Shown here: piece by piece, positions 6,605 to 13,446 of the stretch
How the letters are laid out: the number at the start of each line of letters is the position of its first letter
How positions within the stretch are numbered: the stretch's first letter is position 1
NCBI GenBank assembly: GCA_049794535.1
Contig: JBARCX010000144.1
Location: 1-13,604 of the forward strand
Source of the DNA: JBARCX01 sp049794535
Lineage (GTDB): Bacteria > Pseudomonadota > Gammaproteobacteria > Xanthomonadales > Rhodanobacteraceae
Direction of reading: 5' to 3'
Length of the DNA: 13,604 nucleotides
Translations under genes and position numbers: made by a program
The notes under the pieces: model-generated
Seen by the model: the letters and a program-made list of their open reading frames with translations, nothing else
Told to the model about the DNA's origin: nothing
Databases searched by the model: none

Positions 6605-6620
6605 CACCGCACATGCGGTG
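6605..6620. promoter_or_regulatory. Inverted repeat upstream of the NodT-type gene, possible operator
   Basis: CACCGCA-CA-TGCGGTG is a perfect dyad of two 7-base arms, 32 bp before the ATG of the outer-membrane lipoprotein gene. Its position downstream of a possible -10 (6563-6568) suits a repressor site, and efflux genes are commonly repressor-controlled. No regulator gene is adjacent. Confidence 0.3.
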
Positions 6621-6652
6621 ATTCGTACCGTCCTGCCTTGTGAGATTTCCGA

Positions 6653-8152
6653 ATGTCTATCCGTGTTCTGGCTGTTGCGACTGCGCTGACCCTTGCGCTC
6701 ACCGGCTGTGTAAGCAGCCGCGGCCTGCACCCCACCGGTCAACTGACTCATCCCGACAGCCTCGCTACCGGGCAGAGCCTGGCTGGCGTGCAGCTCACAC
6801 CCGCGGCTTGGCCAACACAGGACTGGTGGGTAGGCCTTGGCGACCCGCAGCTGTCGGCCTTGATTGCCGAAGCGCTGAAGAACAACCCCGGATTAGCCGC
6901 CGCTGATGCCGTGGCAAAACAAGCGCAAGCACAGGTTGCTGGCCTCAACGCGGCCCGCGGCCCGCAGGTGGATCTCAACGCAGCGGCACCTGGCGCACGT
7001 TATTCCAGCAAGGACTACGCGTATCCGATCGAGGATCTGGGCACGTTCGCCTGGGCCAAATCGGCCACGCTCGACTTTTCCTGGGACCTGGATCTGTGGG
7101 GCGGTAAGCGCGCCGCATGGGAGGCTGCGCTAGGTCGTAGCCATGCCGCGGAGATCGATGCGCATGCCGCGCGCATCCAGCTGTCGATCAACGTCGCCCG
7201 CGCGTATATCCAGCTTGGCTACGCCTACGCGCAACTGGATGTCGCTGATGCCGAACTGCAGCGCACCGAGAAAGTGCTCGACCTGACTAAACGCTATGTG
7301 GCCGGCGGTTTGGGCATACAGCAGCAATTGCATCAGGCTGACTTCGCCGTCGCCAGCGCAGAGCAGCAGAAGGCTCAGGTCGAACGCGCTATCGATGCCG
7401 TTCGTAGCAGCTTGTCCGTGTTGCTGGGCCAAGGGCCGGATCGCGGCTTACAGATCGCACGTCCGCGATTGCTCCAGCCGGCCGATCTCGCTCTGCCGGA
7501 CAATCTGTCGGTGGATCTGATCGGTCGTCGCCCTGACCTGGTCGCTGCGCGTTGGCGCGTCGAAGCGGCCAGCAAGGACATCAAGAGTGCCAAAACCGAA
7601 TTCCTGCCGAACATCAGCCTCAGTGCGATGGCTGGCTTCGTGGCGGTGGGCGACAGCGCGGGTCTGTTCCAGCTACCTTCGCGCACTTACGGCATTACAC
7701 CGGCGCTGAACTTGCCGTTCTTTGATGGTGGCCGACTGCGGGCAAACCTGGCAGCGACGGATGCCGAATACGATCGGCTGGTGGCGCAATACAACTCGAC
7801 CCTGGTCAGTGCAGTCAATCAAGTCGCTGATGATTATTCCGCACTCAAGTCAATGCGCACCCAGATTGCTGCCGAGCAGCGGGCACAACAAGACGCACAA
7901 CGAGCTTGGGACGATGCGATGAAGCTGTACAACGGTGGCTTGGGTAGCTCGTTGAATACGCTCATCGCGCGCCAGCAGTTGCTGGCGGCGAATCAGCGCA
8001 TGGCCGCTCTGAATAGTCAGCAAATGGACCTGTCCATCCAACTGATTCAAGCACTCGGTGGCGGCTATGGGGCCGGAGCACCGGTTTCACCGCCCGTTCC
8101 CAGCGAAGCCAGCGCGGCGGCGAGTTCCGCTCCAGATCAGCCGGCTCGCTGA
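6653..8152 (+). CDS. NodT-type RND efflux outer-membrane lipoprotein
   Basis: A 499-residue TolC-like outer-membrane channel of the NodT/OprM family, the exit duct of a tripartite efflux pump. The signal peptide ends in a lipobox LTGC with Cys19 as lipidation site. Family hallmarks are present: DWWVGLGDPQLSALIAEAL (57-75), SWDLDLWGG (143-151), GRRPDLVAARWR (291-302) at the start of the second OEP repeat, and the long helical stretches of both repeats. A Pro/Ala/Ser-rich tail of about 30 residues follows the conserved end. The ribosome-binding site is a modest GAGA about 8 nt upstream. Unusually, no membrane-fusion protein or inner-membrane pump gene lies on either side, so it probably serves a pump encoded elsewhere. 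The exported compound is unknown. Confidence 0.92.
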   Translation: MSIRVLAVATALTLALTGCVSSRGLHPTGQLTHPDSLATGQSLAGVQLTPAAWPTQDWWVGLGDPQLSALIAEALKNNPGLAAADAVAKQAQAQVAGLNAARGPQVDLNAAAPGARYSSKDYAYPIEDLGTFAWAKSATLDFSWDLDLWGGKRAAWEAALGRSHAAEIDAHAARIQLSINVARAYIQLGYAYAQLDVADAELQRTEKVLDLTKRYVAGGLGIQQQLHQADFAVASAEQQKAQVERAIDAVRSSLSVLLGQGPDRGLQIARPRLLQPADLALPDNLSVDLIGRRPDLVAARWRVEAASKDIKSAKTEFLPNISLSAMAGFVAVGDSAGLFQLPSRTYGITPALNLPFFDGGRLRANLAATDAEYDRLVAQYNSTLVSAVNQVADDYSALKSMRTQIAAEQRAQQDAQRAWDDAMKLYNGGLGSSLNTLIARQQLLAANQRMAALNSQQMDLSIQLIQALGGGYGAGAPVSPPVPSEASAAASSAPDQPAR

Positions 8153-8173
8153 AACACTTGTCGTGATCGCTGA

Positions 8174-8194
8174 CCCAGCCAGCAACAGGCTGGG
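8174..8194. terminator. Hairpin between convergent genes (probable terminator)
   Basis: CCCAGCC (8174-8180) pairs perfectly with GGCTGGG (8188-8194) across the loop AGCAACA. It lies between the end of the NodT-type gene and the end of the convergent small exported protein gene. No T-run follows on either strand, so strength is uncertain. Confidence 0.45.
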
Positions 8195-8233
8195 CCAACG
8201 CCGTGACGGTTCTGCAAAGTCACTTAGCCAACA

Positions 8234-8503
8234 TCAGTTGTGATTGGCGGCTTCGGCAGCCTGCTTGAGTTCGCGGTTAGCCTGATCCAGCAGATCCTTG
8301 GCCTTTGCCGCATGGCCATCCATATCCCACTCGTTGGCCTGCTGTGCAGCGGTGATCTTCTGAAAGGCCTGATCGGTCAGGCGCTGTGCCGCCGCGAGAT
8401 TCGGGTGCCGCTTACCGACGTTGTGCACCGGCTCTGCAGCGAATGCCGTCGCGGTGATCAAGGCCAGTGCTGCAACCATGACGGTCAGTGTGGTGTGCTT
8501 CAT
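8234..8503 (-). CDS. Small exported helical protein, function unknown
   Basis: An 89-residue protein with a cleavable signal peptide (1 to about 22, ending in TAFA before AEP), so it should act in the periplasm. The mature part of about 66 residues is predicted as a helical hairpin rich in Ala, Gln, Lys and Asp, with HPNLAAAQRL and GHAAKAKDLLDQAN elements and four histidines (His27, 33, 64, 88). It resembles small helical metal-binding proteins of the SmbP type in composition and pattern, but that is a weak analogy. The ATG at 8503 was chosen because GGGGAG lies 6 nt before it; another in-frame ATG at 8509 directly abuts that site. The gene stands alone on the minus strand. Confidence 0.75.
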   Translation of the reverse strand: MKHTTLTVMVAALALITATAFAAEPVHNVGKRHPNLAAAQRLTDQAFQKITAAQQANEWDMDGHAAKAKDLLDQANRELKQAAEAANHN

Positions 8504-8522
8504 GTTCATCTCCCCGGGTACC

Positions 8523-8545
8523 TGGATGGATTTGGATTGGATGGA
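8523..8545. repeat. Short imperfect GGAT-type tandem repeat
   Basis: Five TGGAT/GGATT-like units run in a row just upstream of the small exported protein gene, inside the 284-bp gap 8504-8787. It could affect the 5' leader of that gene. It may also be chance low complexity. Confidence 0.3.
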
Positions 8546-8642
8546 CTTCAACGCTCCCCATTGCCCATGCTTGAACGGCAGACCCATCCAAGCGCGAGCC
8601 ACTGCGCCACTCTTCATGAGAACGAACTCCGCGTGAGAGCTG

Positions 8643-8694
8643 ACTCTAGAGTGACGACCGCGCGAATCTAACATCACGACACGTTCGCGTGATG
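8643..8694. promoter_or_regulatory. Two dyads upstream of the small exported protein gene
   Basis: The 284-bp gap 8504-8787 holds the perfect palindrome ACTCTAGAGT (8643-8652) and the inverted repeat CATCACG-N9-CGTGATG (8672-8694). Both lie 140-190 bp upstream of the small exported protein gene, where a regulator could bind. TAGAGT within the first palindrome could serve as a -10, but no matching -35 was found. I see no gene in the gap. Confidence 0.35.
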
Positions 8695-8770
8695 ACCGGG
8701 TATGACACTCAAATTCCTGCGATTTATCCGCGATAACGATTGATGCCGACCAAACCCGGCCGATCACCCG

Positions 8771-8798
8771 GATTCAATTACCCAGATTCAATTACCCA
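8771..8798. repeat. Perfect 14-bp tandem duplication across a stop codon
   Basis: GATTCAATTACCCA occurs twice back to back (8771-8784 and 8785-8798). The right-hand copy contains the TGA stop (8788-8790, minus strand) of the two-helix membrane protein gene. It looks like a replication-slippage product; 14 is not a multiple of three, so the second copy is in another frame. Confidence 0.85.
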
Positions 8799-9477
8799 TG
8801 GGTTGACCGATGCGCTGTGCGGTGGCGTCATCCGGCCGCGCCACCAACGCACCGGTTCGCATCAGGCTCACGTTGTAGTGGCCCTGATCGACCAGTGGCA
8901 GGAAAGCACCGCTGCCATAGAGCGTGTCGACTTCAGGTAACCAACCCGCATACTGTTTTTTGAGATCGAGTAGATCGAACGTGCCGGCAAGGTTGAAATC
9001 AACCACCGTACGCGGTGCCGAGGTTTCCTGGGCCGCATCGTCGTAACGACCGGAGATGCGATCGAGCCGGTAGAGCGGCGGCAATCCGGCCAGCATGGCT
9101 GGCAGTTTCCACTTCAGCACGATCGCTTCGATGCGGAAGTCGTCGCCATTCAACGCCAGCTGCCGCGTGCTGCCATCAGGCCACACCAGGGTGAGCAGCC
9201 AGCGCTGAGGTGTGAGGATGTGCGCATCGATCTGCACCACCGGTGCCTCTTCGCCGAGAAAACGATACCCGCGCAACGCCGTTGCCATGCCTGCCAGCAA
9301 CAGGCCCAGCGCGAAAGCCACCAACAGCAGCAGCGTATGTCCGCTCGCCGCAAGATGGCGACCGCTATGCAAACTCTGGCGCAGCGCAATCAACTGTACC
9401 AACGCAAGCAGCAACGCCAGCGCGGCCAGGATCAGCAATAAGGTGGTCGGCAGGCGCAGCAGCTCGTCCCAATTCAT
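8788..9477 (-). CDS. Two-helix membrane protein, function unknown
   Basis: A 229-residue protein with two hydrophobic helices (about 11-32 and 48-67) followed by a soluble domain of about 160 residues, probably periplasmic. The domain shows beta-rich stretches such as QRWLLTLVWPDGSTRQLAL and ends QPMGN. I recall relatives in xanthomonads annotated as multidrug transporters, but nothing here resembles a transporter: only two helices are present and no pump motif. The ATG at 9477 has GGAG 7 nt upstream. It is divergent from lptM with a 136-bp gap. No functional assignment is justified. Confidence 0.75.
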   Translation of the reverse strand: MNWDELLRLPTTLLLILAALALLLALVQLIALRQSLHSGRHLAASGHTLLLLVAFALGLLLAGMATALRGYRFLGEEAPVVQIDAHILTPQRWLLTLVWPDGSTRQLALNGDDFRIEAIVLKWKLPAMLAGLPPLYRLDRISGRYDDAAQETSAPRTVVDFNLAGTFDLLDLKKQYAGWLPEVDTLYGSGAFLPLVDQGHYNVSLMRTGALVARPDDATAQRIGQPMGN

Positions 9478-9525
9478 CGTGTACTCCGTTTCCCCAACAT
9501 GTGTATCGCCGCTTGGTATGGCGTA

Positions 9526-9543
9526 GCACCATGATACTGGTGC
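9526..9543. promoter_or_regulatory. Inverted repeat in the lptM upstream gap
   Basis: GCACCA-TGATAC-TGGTGC is a perfect dyad about 37 bp upstream of the lptM -10 candidate and 49 bp upstream of the divergent gene's start. Its midpoint location suits an operator acting on either gene, but no binder is known. Confidence 0.3.
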
Positions 9544-9579
9544 ACCGACGTACGCTGCGGTGTACCGATCACGCTTGGC

Positions 9580-9585
9580 TATACT
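9580..9585 (+). promoter_or_regulatory. Putative -10 element for the lptM-dapF operon
   Basis: TATACT matches the sigma-70 -10 consensus in five of six positions, 28 bp before the lptM ATG, within the context TTGGCTATACTGCC. The -35 region at 17 bp is poor, so the promoter may rely on the near-extended -10 or on an activator. Confidence 0.45.
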
Positions 9586-9613
9586 GCCGCCGTCTACTTA
9601 GGAAGTTCGCTCC

Positions 9614-9865
9614 ATGCGCCGACCCATCCTTGTATCGCTGCCGCTTTATCTCGCCATTGCCACACTTGCTGGTTGCGGCAACAAGGGCCCGTTGGTGTTG
9701 CCGCCGCCTAAGCCGACGTCTGCGGCAAAACCGGCAACGGTGACGCCGGCTTCGAAACCAGCGGCGGCGGCATCTGCTCCAAAGCCGGCTGCACCGGCCA
9801 TCATCAGCACAACAGCTACTCCAGCAACGGATAGCAGCGTCCTCGAGCCAGAGGACCAACTCTGA
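9614..9865 (+). CDS. lptM: LPS translocon maturation chaperone LptM (YifL-like lipoprotein)
   Basis: An 83-residue lipoprotein. The signal peptide ends in a lipobox LAGC with Cys21, and the following GNKGPL is the family hallmark. In E. coli LptM assists oxidation and assembly of LptD with LptE in the outer membrane. The rest (about 30-75) is a low-complexity Ala/Pro/Lys/Thr linker, so the protein is longer than the 67-residue E. coli form. The ribosome-binding site AGGAAG precedes the ATG at 9614. dapF follows after 17 bp, the same order as in E. coli, which strengthens the assignment. Low-complexity tails of this kind vary strongly among relatives. Confidence 0.88.
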   Translation: MRRPILVSLPLYLAIATLAGCGNKGPLVLPPPKPTSAAKPATVTPASKPAAAASAPKPAAPAIISTTATPATDSSVLEPEDQL

Positions 9866-9882
9866 GCACTGCTCGCACCGCT

Positions 9883-10731
9883 ATGACTTTGCGTTTCTCC
9901 AAAATGCATGGGATCGGCAACGACTTCGTCGTGATCGATGGCCGCAGCAATAACGTGTTGCCCCAGACGGCAACGATTCGTGCCATTGCCGACCGCCGCA
10001 CCGGTGTCGGTTTCGACCAGCTGCTGACCGTGGAGCCTGCGCGCGATCCGTCCTGCGCGTTCTACTACGGTATCTGGAATGCCGATGGCTCACTCGCGGG
10101 TCAATGTGGCAACGGCGTGCGCTGCGTGGCAGCTTGGCTGCATCGCGCCGGTGCCATGGCACTCGGTGACACCGTGCGCCTTGAGAGCCCATCTGGCCCA
10201 GTGACGGTGCGTATGCTTGCCGCTGACCGGGTGGCGGTGGATATGGGCGAGCCGGAATTTACCCCCCCACGCATTCCGTTCGAGGCCACTGACACGGCCA
10301 CGCGTTATGCGCTGACGGTTGGCGACGAAACCCTGGAGATCGGTGCCGTGTCGATGGGCAATCCACACGCCGTGGTGGAAGTGTCCGATCTGCAATCACC
10401 TGTACTCGAGCAACTAGGCCCGCAGATCACCGCGCATCCGCGCTTTGCCGAGGGCGTCAACGCTGGCTTCGTACAGAAGCTCGACCGCGATCACCTACGA
10501 TTACGCGTGCACGAGCGTGGTGCAGGCTGGACCCTGGCCTGCGGTACGGGAGCCTGCGCCGCGATGGCCGTACTGCGGCAACGTGGCGAGGTAAATGAGC
10601 GCGCCCAGGTAACACTGCCTGGCGGTACGCTGCAAATTGACTGGGTTGGCCCTGGTCACACGCTATGGATGACCGGGCCGGCCGCCTTCGCCTTCGAAGG
10701 CGAGTGGCCTGATTCAGCATCTACCGATTGA
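9883..10731 (+). CDS. dapF: Diaminopimelate epimerase
   Basis: Converts LL- to meso-diaminopimelate, the precursor of lysine and of the peptidoglycan cross-link, by a PLP-independent two-cysteine mechanism. The 282-residue length is typical. Both catalytic cysteines are present: Cys75 in GQCGNGVRC and Cys220 in LACGTGACAA. Also seen are the N-terminal FSKMHGIGNDFVVID (5-19), GNPHAV (159-164) and HERGAG (210-215). The position after ERGAG is Trp where E. coli has Glu; this site varies in other phyla. The start at 9883 fits the family N-terminus, but no clear ribosome-binding site precedes it, so translation may be coupled to lptM 17 bp upstream. It is the second gene of the lptM-dapF-DUF484-xerC run. 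Confidence 0.97.
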   Translation: MTLRFSKMHGIGNDFVVIDGRSNNVLPQTATIRAIADRRTGVGFDQLLTVEPARDPSCAFYYGIWNADGSLAGQCGNGVRCVAAWLHRAGAMALGDTVRLESPSGPVTVRMLAADRVAVDMGEPEFTPPRIPFEATDTATRYALTVGDETLEIGAVSMGNPHAVVEVSDLQSPVLEQLGPQITAHPRFAEGVNAGFVQKLDRDHLRLRVHERGAGWTLACGTGACAAMAVLRQRGEVNERAQVTLPGGTLQIDWVGPGHTLWMTGPAAFAFEGEWPDSASTD

Positions 10732-10802
10732 TGCGGGGGCGCGTCCATCGCACACTCGGGCCAGGCTCGTATGGCCTGATCTTCGTTTGAGGACCCTCGC
10801 GC

Positions 10803-11489
10803 ATGACCGACACCCTGCTTGACGACGGCCTTAAGGCCAGCGACGTCGCCGATTATCTGCGGCGGCATCCGCAGTTTCTCAGCGACTACCCCGAGCTGGC
10901 TGCACAGCTCACCTTGCCGCGCGAGCAAGGGTCCGTGGCCTCGTTGGCCACCTATCAACTACAGAACCTACGCGAGAAGAATGCCGAGCAGGAACGGCGA
11001 CTCGCTGAGTTAGCCGAGATCGCTGCCGAGAATGTGCGGCTGATGGAGCGGGTGCACGACCTCAACGTGACCATGCTGCGCGCGAACACCCCGGCTATCG
11101 CCGCACGCAGCGTGATCAGCAAGCTCAGCACCGATTTCCACATCGGGCAGATACGCCTGTTGCTGTTCACCGATCACTTGGAGCTGCCGCCGGCCGAATG
11201 GCTGATCGTGGTGCCCTTCGGTCGAGCTGGATTGCCGGAGTTCGCCGACTTTCTCGCTCACCACGAGCCGATTACTGGACGACTGTCGGCCGAGCGGCTG
11301 TATCGGTTGTTCGGCGAACACGCTTCCGAAGTGCGCTCCGCCGCGGTGATGCCGCTGGGTGAGCAGGGCATGCTGGCGCTGGGCAGCGAAGACGCGGACC
11401 ACTTCCAGCCCGGTATGGGCACGCTGTTCCTGAAGATGATCGCGGCCACCATCACGGCCGCATTGTTGCGTTCGCAGGATCTGATCTGA
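10803..11489 (+). CDS. DUF484 family protein (YigA-like)
   Basis: A 228-residue cytoplasmic protein of the DUF484 family. It has an N-terminal helical part with the family motif VADYLRRHPQFL (15-26), a charged coiled-coil region (about 50-90, e.g. LREKNAEQERRLAEL), and a GAF-like domain to the C-terminus. Its biochemical function is unknown; in E. coli the counterpart yigA also lies between dapF and xerC. The ATG at 10803 has GAGGA about 8 nt upstream. xerC starts 7 bp after its stop, so co-transcription is very likely. The conserved link with xerC suggests a role connected to recombination or cell division, which is inference only. Confidence 0.92.
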   Translation: MTDTLLDDGLKASDVADYLRRHPQFLSDYPELAAQLTLPREQGSVASLATYQLQNLREKNAEQERRLAELAEIAAENVRLMERVHDLNVTMLRANTPAIAARSVISKLSTDFHIGQIRLLLFTDHLELPPAEWLIVVPFGRAGLPEFADFLAHHEPITGRLSAERLYRLFGEHASEVRSAAVMPLGEQGMLALGSEDADHFQPGMGTLFLKMIAATITAALLRSQDLI

Positions 11490-11496
11490 GTACACG

Positions 11497-12381
11497 ATGA
11501 GCCCGCGTGAATTAGTCGATGCCTGGCTGACCCGGCTTGCCGGCGAGCGTCAGGCTTCACCGCATACCGTGGCAGGCTATCGGCGCGATCTGGACAAGCT
11601 GCTGCGCTGGATGGACGTGCAGGGCATGGCCGGTTTCGATGCGCTCGATTCGCATCGCCTACGCAGTTTTGTCGCTGCCGAGCATCGCGCGGGGTTGGCG
11701 CCCAAGAGCTTGCAGCGGCTGCTTTCGTCCTGTCGCAGCCTGTTCCGCCAACTCACTCGCGAGGGCCTGCTGACACACGACCCGGCAGCCGGCGTGCGCG
11801 GCCCTAAAGTGCACCGAAAGCTGCCGCAGGTGCTGGACGTGGACGAAGCCACCACGCTGGTCGAGGCCGATGGCGGCGGTGCGTTGGTGGTACGCGATCG
11901 CGCCATGCTTGAACTGTTTTATTCCTCGGGCTTACGCCTATCCGAGCTGGTGGGGTTGCACTGGCTCGATCTGGACCTGGATAACAGCGAAGTACGCGTC
12001 CTGGGTAAGGGACGCAAAACCCGTATCGTGCCGGTGGGTCGTCATGCCGTTACTGCGTTGCGCGCGCTTGGCGAAGCCGAGGGCAAGGCACCGGAAACAC
12101 CCGTATTTCGCGGTCGTGGTGGTGCAACGATCAGCCCGCGCACGGTACAGGCACGACTGAAAACATTGGCTCTGCAAAACGGTTTTGCCAAACACGTACA
12201 CCCGCATTTGCTTCGCCATACGTTTGCCAGCCACATGCTGGAATCCTCCGGTGATCTGCGTGCAGTGCAAGAACTGCTAGGCCACGCCGATATCGCCACC
12301 ACTCAGATCTATACGCATCTGGATTTCCAGTATCTGGCGAAGGTCTACGATGCCGCGCATCCGCGTGCAAAGCGCAAATGA
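11497..12381 (+). CDS. xerC: Tyrosine recombinase XerC
   Basis: Works with XerD to resolve chromosome dimers at the dif site before division. The 294-residue length is normal. The N-terminal SAM-like DNA-binding domain covers about 1-85 and the catalytic domain about 110-285. All active-site residues are visible: Arg147 (YSSGLR), Lys171 (LGKGRK), His237 and Arg240 (HPHLLRH), His263 (LLGHAD) and the nucleophile Tyr272 (TTQIYTH). It follows DUF484 by 7 bp with only a weak ribosome-binding site, consistent with coupled translation. XerC is preferred over XerD because of the dapF/DUF484 neighbourhood. Confidence 0.95.
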   Translation: MSPRELVDAWLTRLAGERQASPHTVAGYRRDLDKLLRWMDVQGMAGFDALDSHRLRSFVAAEHRAGLAPKSLQRLLSSCRSLFRQLTREGLLTHDPAAGVRGPKVHRKLPQVLDVDEATTLVEADGGGALVVRDRAMLELFYSSGLRLSELVGLHWLDLDLDNSEVRVLGKGRKTRIVPVGRHAVTALRALGEAEGKAPETPVFRGRGGATISPRTVQARLKTLALQNGFAKHVHPHLLRHTFASHMLESSGDLRAVQELLGHADIATTQIYTHLDFQYLAKVYDAAHPRAKRK

Positions 12382-12403
12382 TCTCGACCCGGTAAGCCAC
12401 GGC

Positions 12404-12736
12404 ATGAACCTGCTCATCAAATCCGTGATCGGCGCGTTGATGGTGCTGCTGATCGGCGTGCTAGCGCGTACCCGCAACTACTACATCGCTGGGTTGCTGC
12501 CGCTGTTCCCCACCTTTGCATTGATGGCGCACTACATCGTGGGCAGCGAACGCGGCACGACCGAACTCAAGGCCACCATCGTGTTCGGCATGTGGGCGGT
12601 TGTGCCCTACCTGGCTTACCTGGTGGCGCTGTATTGGTTGGTGGACCGCATGCGCTTGTTGCCGGCGCTGGCCTGCGCACTGTTGGTATGGTGCGCGATC
12701 GCCGCGCTGGCCGTGCTGCTGTGGAACCGTCGCTAA
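12404..12736 (+). CDS. GlpM/YdgC-family membrane protein
   Basis: A 110-residue inner-membrane protein of the GlpM family, close in length and sequence to E. coli YdgC and Pseudomonas GlpM. The family core is clear: KSVIGALMVLLIGVLARTRN (5-24), YYIAGLLPLFPTFALMAHYI (25-44), and SERGTTELKATIVFGMWAVV. About four transmembrane segments are expected. In Pseudomonas aeruginosa GlpM was reported to influence alginate production; the molecular role is unknown. The ATG at 12404 fits the family N-terminus and has a weak GGTAAG site upstream; an in-frame ATG at 12350 would overlap xerC. It lies 22 bp after xerC and 80 bp before hslV, an insertion into the usual housekeeping order. Confidence 0.9.
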   Translation: MNLLIKSVIGALMVLLIGVLARTRNYYIAGLLPLFPTFALMAHYIVGSERGTTELKATIVFGMWAVVPYLAYLVALYWLVDRMRLLPALACALLVWCAIAALAVLLWNRR

Positions 12737-12757
12737 GTCGGGCTACCGCGCTGCCGC

Positions 12758-12786
12758 CTTGGATTCCCGCTGACACGGCCCCACCT
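12758..12786 (+). promoter_or_regulatory. Putative heat-shock (sigma-32/RpoH) promoter of hslVU
   Basis: CTTGGAT (12758-12764) and CCCCACCT (12779-12786) are separated by 14 bp, 30 bp ahead of the hslV ATG. The known sigma-32 consensus is CTTGAAA and CCCCATNT with 13-15 bp between. The match is five of seven in the -35 and one mismatch in the -10. hslVU is a classical heat-shock operon, so this promoter is expected here. Activity is inferred from sequence. Confidence 0.65.
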
Positions 12787-12816
12787 CTTGCGACATCTAC
12801 CGTCTGCGGAGCTCTC

Positions 12817-13350
12817 ATGGAATCCTTCCACGCCACCACCATCGTCTGCGTACGCCGCAACGGACGCATCGTGATCGGCAGCGACGGCCAGGTCACGCTG
12901 GGCAATACCGTGATGAAGGGCAACGCGCGCAAGGTGCGCCGACTGGGCAAAGGCGACGTGGTGGCCGGGTTCGCGGGCGCCACTGCCGATGCGTTCACCC
13001 TGTTCGAGCTGTTCGAGCAGAAGCTCGAAAAGCACAACAACAACCTCACCCGCGCCGCGGTGGAAATGGCCAAGGAATGGCGTACCGATCGTCGCTTCGG
13101 CCGCCTCGAGGCAATGCTGGCCGTGGCCGACAAGGAGGCATCGCTGCTGATCTCCGGCAACGGCGATGTGGTGGAACCCGAGCATGGCCTGATCGCGATC
13201 GGTTCCGGTGGCCCGTTTGCGCAGTCCGCGGCGATGGCATTGCTCGAAAACACCGAACTGGACGCACGCACGATCGTCGAGAAGGCGCTGAAGATCGCCG
13301 GCGACATCTGCATCTACACCAATCACAACGTGTCGATCGAAGAGCTGTAA
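12817..13350 (+). CDS. hslV: ATP-dependent protease subunit HslV (ClpQ)
   Basis: The proteolytic subunit of the HslUV protease, a two-ring dodecamer that degrades misfolded and regulatory proteins when capped by the HslU ATPase. The product has 177 residues. The active-site threonine is in ATTIVCVRR; here it is residue 7, so a six-residue leader (MESFHA) must be removed, whereas E. coli HslV needs only Met removal. Also seen: SDGQVTLGNTVMKGNARKVR (22-41) with the catalytic-site lysine, GFAG, and GSGG (126-129). The ribosome-binding site GGAG lies 6 nt before the ATG. hslU follows after 96 bp. Confidence 0.96.
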   Translation: MESFHATTIVCVRRNGRIVIGSDGQVTLGNTVMKGNARKVRRLGKGDVVAGFAGATADAFTLFELFEQKLEKHNNNLTRAAVEMAKEWRTDRRFGRLEAMLAVADKEASLLISGNGDVVEPEHGLIAIGSGGPFAQSAAMALLENTELDARTIVEKALKIAGDICIYTNHNVSIEEL

Positions 13351-13405
13351 GCGCAGCGCGCGACGGCTTCCCTTCACCGTCATCCCTTGCCCCTTTGGGG
13401 GGTAC

Positions 13406-13443
13406 ACCGGATTGACGGGTAGAAACCCAACCTTTCCGGTGAC
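13406..13443 (+). promoter_or_regulatory. Foldable leader before hslU covering its ribosome-binding site
   Basis: ACCGGA (13406-13411) can pair with TCCGGT (13435-13440), and within the loop GGGT (13417-13420) pairs with ACCC (13425-13428). The outer arm overlaps the GGTGA ribosome-binding site (13439-13443) of hslU. Folding could lower hslU translation, and melting at high temperature could raise it. A CCCC-TTT-GGGG element (13390-13400) lies just upstream. Confidence 0.4.
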
Positions 13444-13446
13444 TTC

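Noticed and set aside
8504..8767. Upstream extension of the small exported protein
   Set aside because: It would bury the signal peptide inside the protein; GGGGAG marks the start at 8503.
10759..10778. Weak hairpin between dapF and the DUF484 gene as a terminator
   Set aside because: Arms of only five bases, no T-run, and the genes are expected to be co-transcribed.
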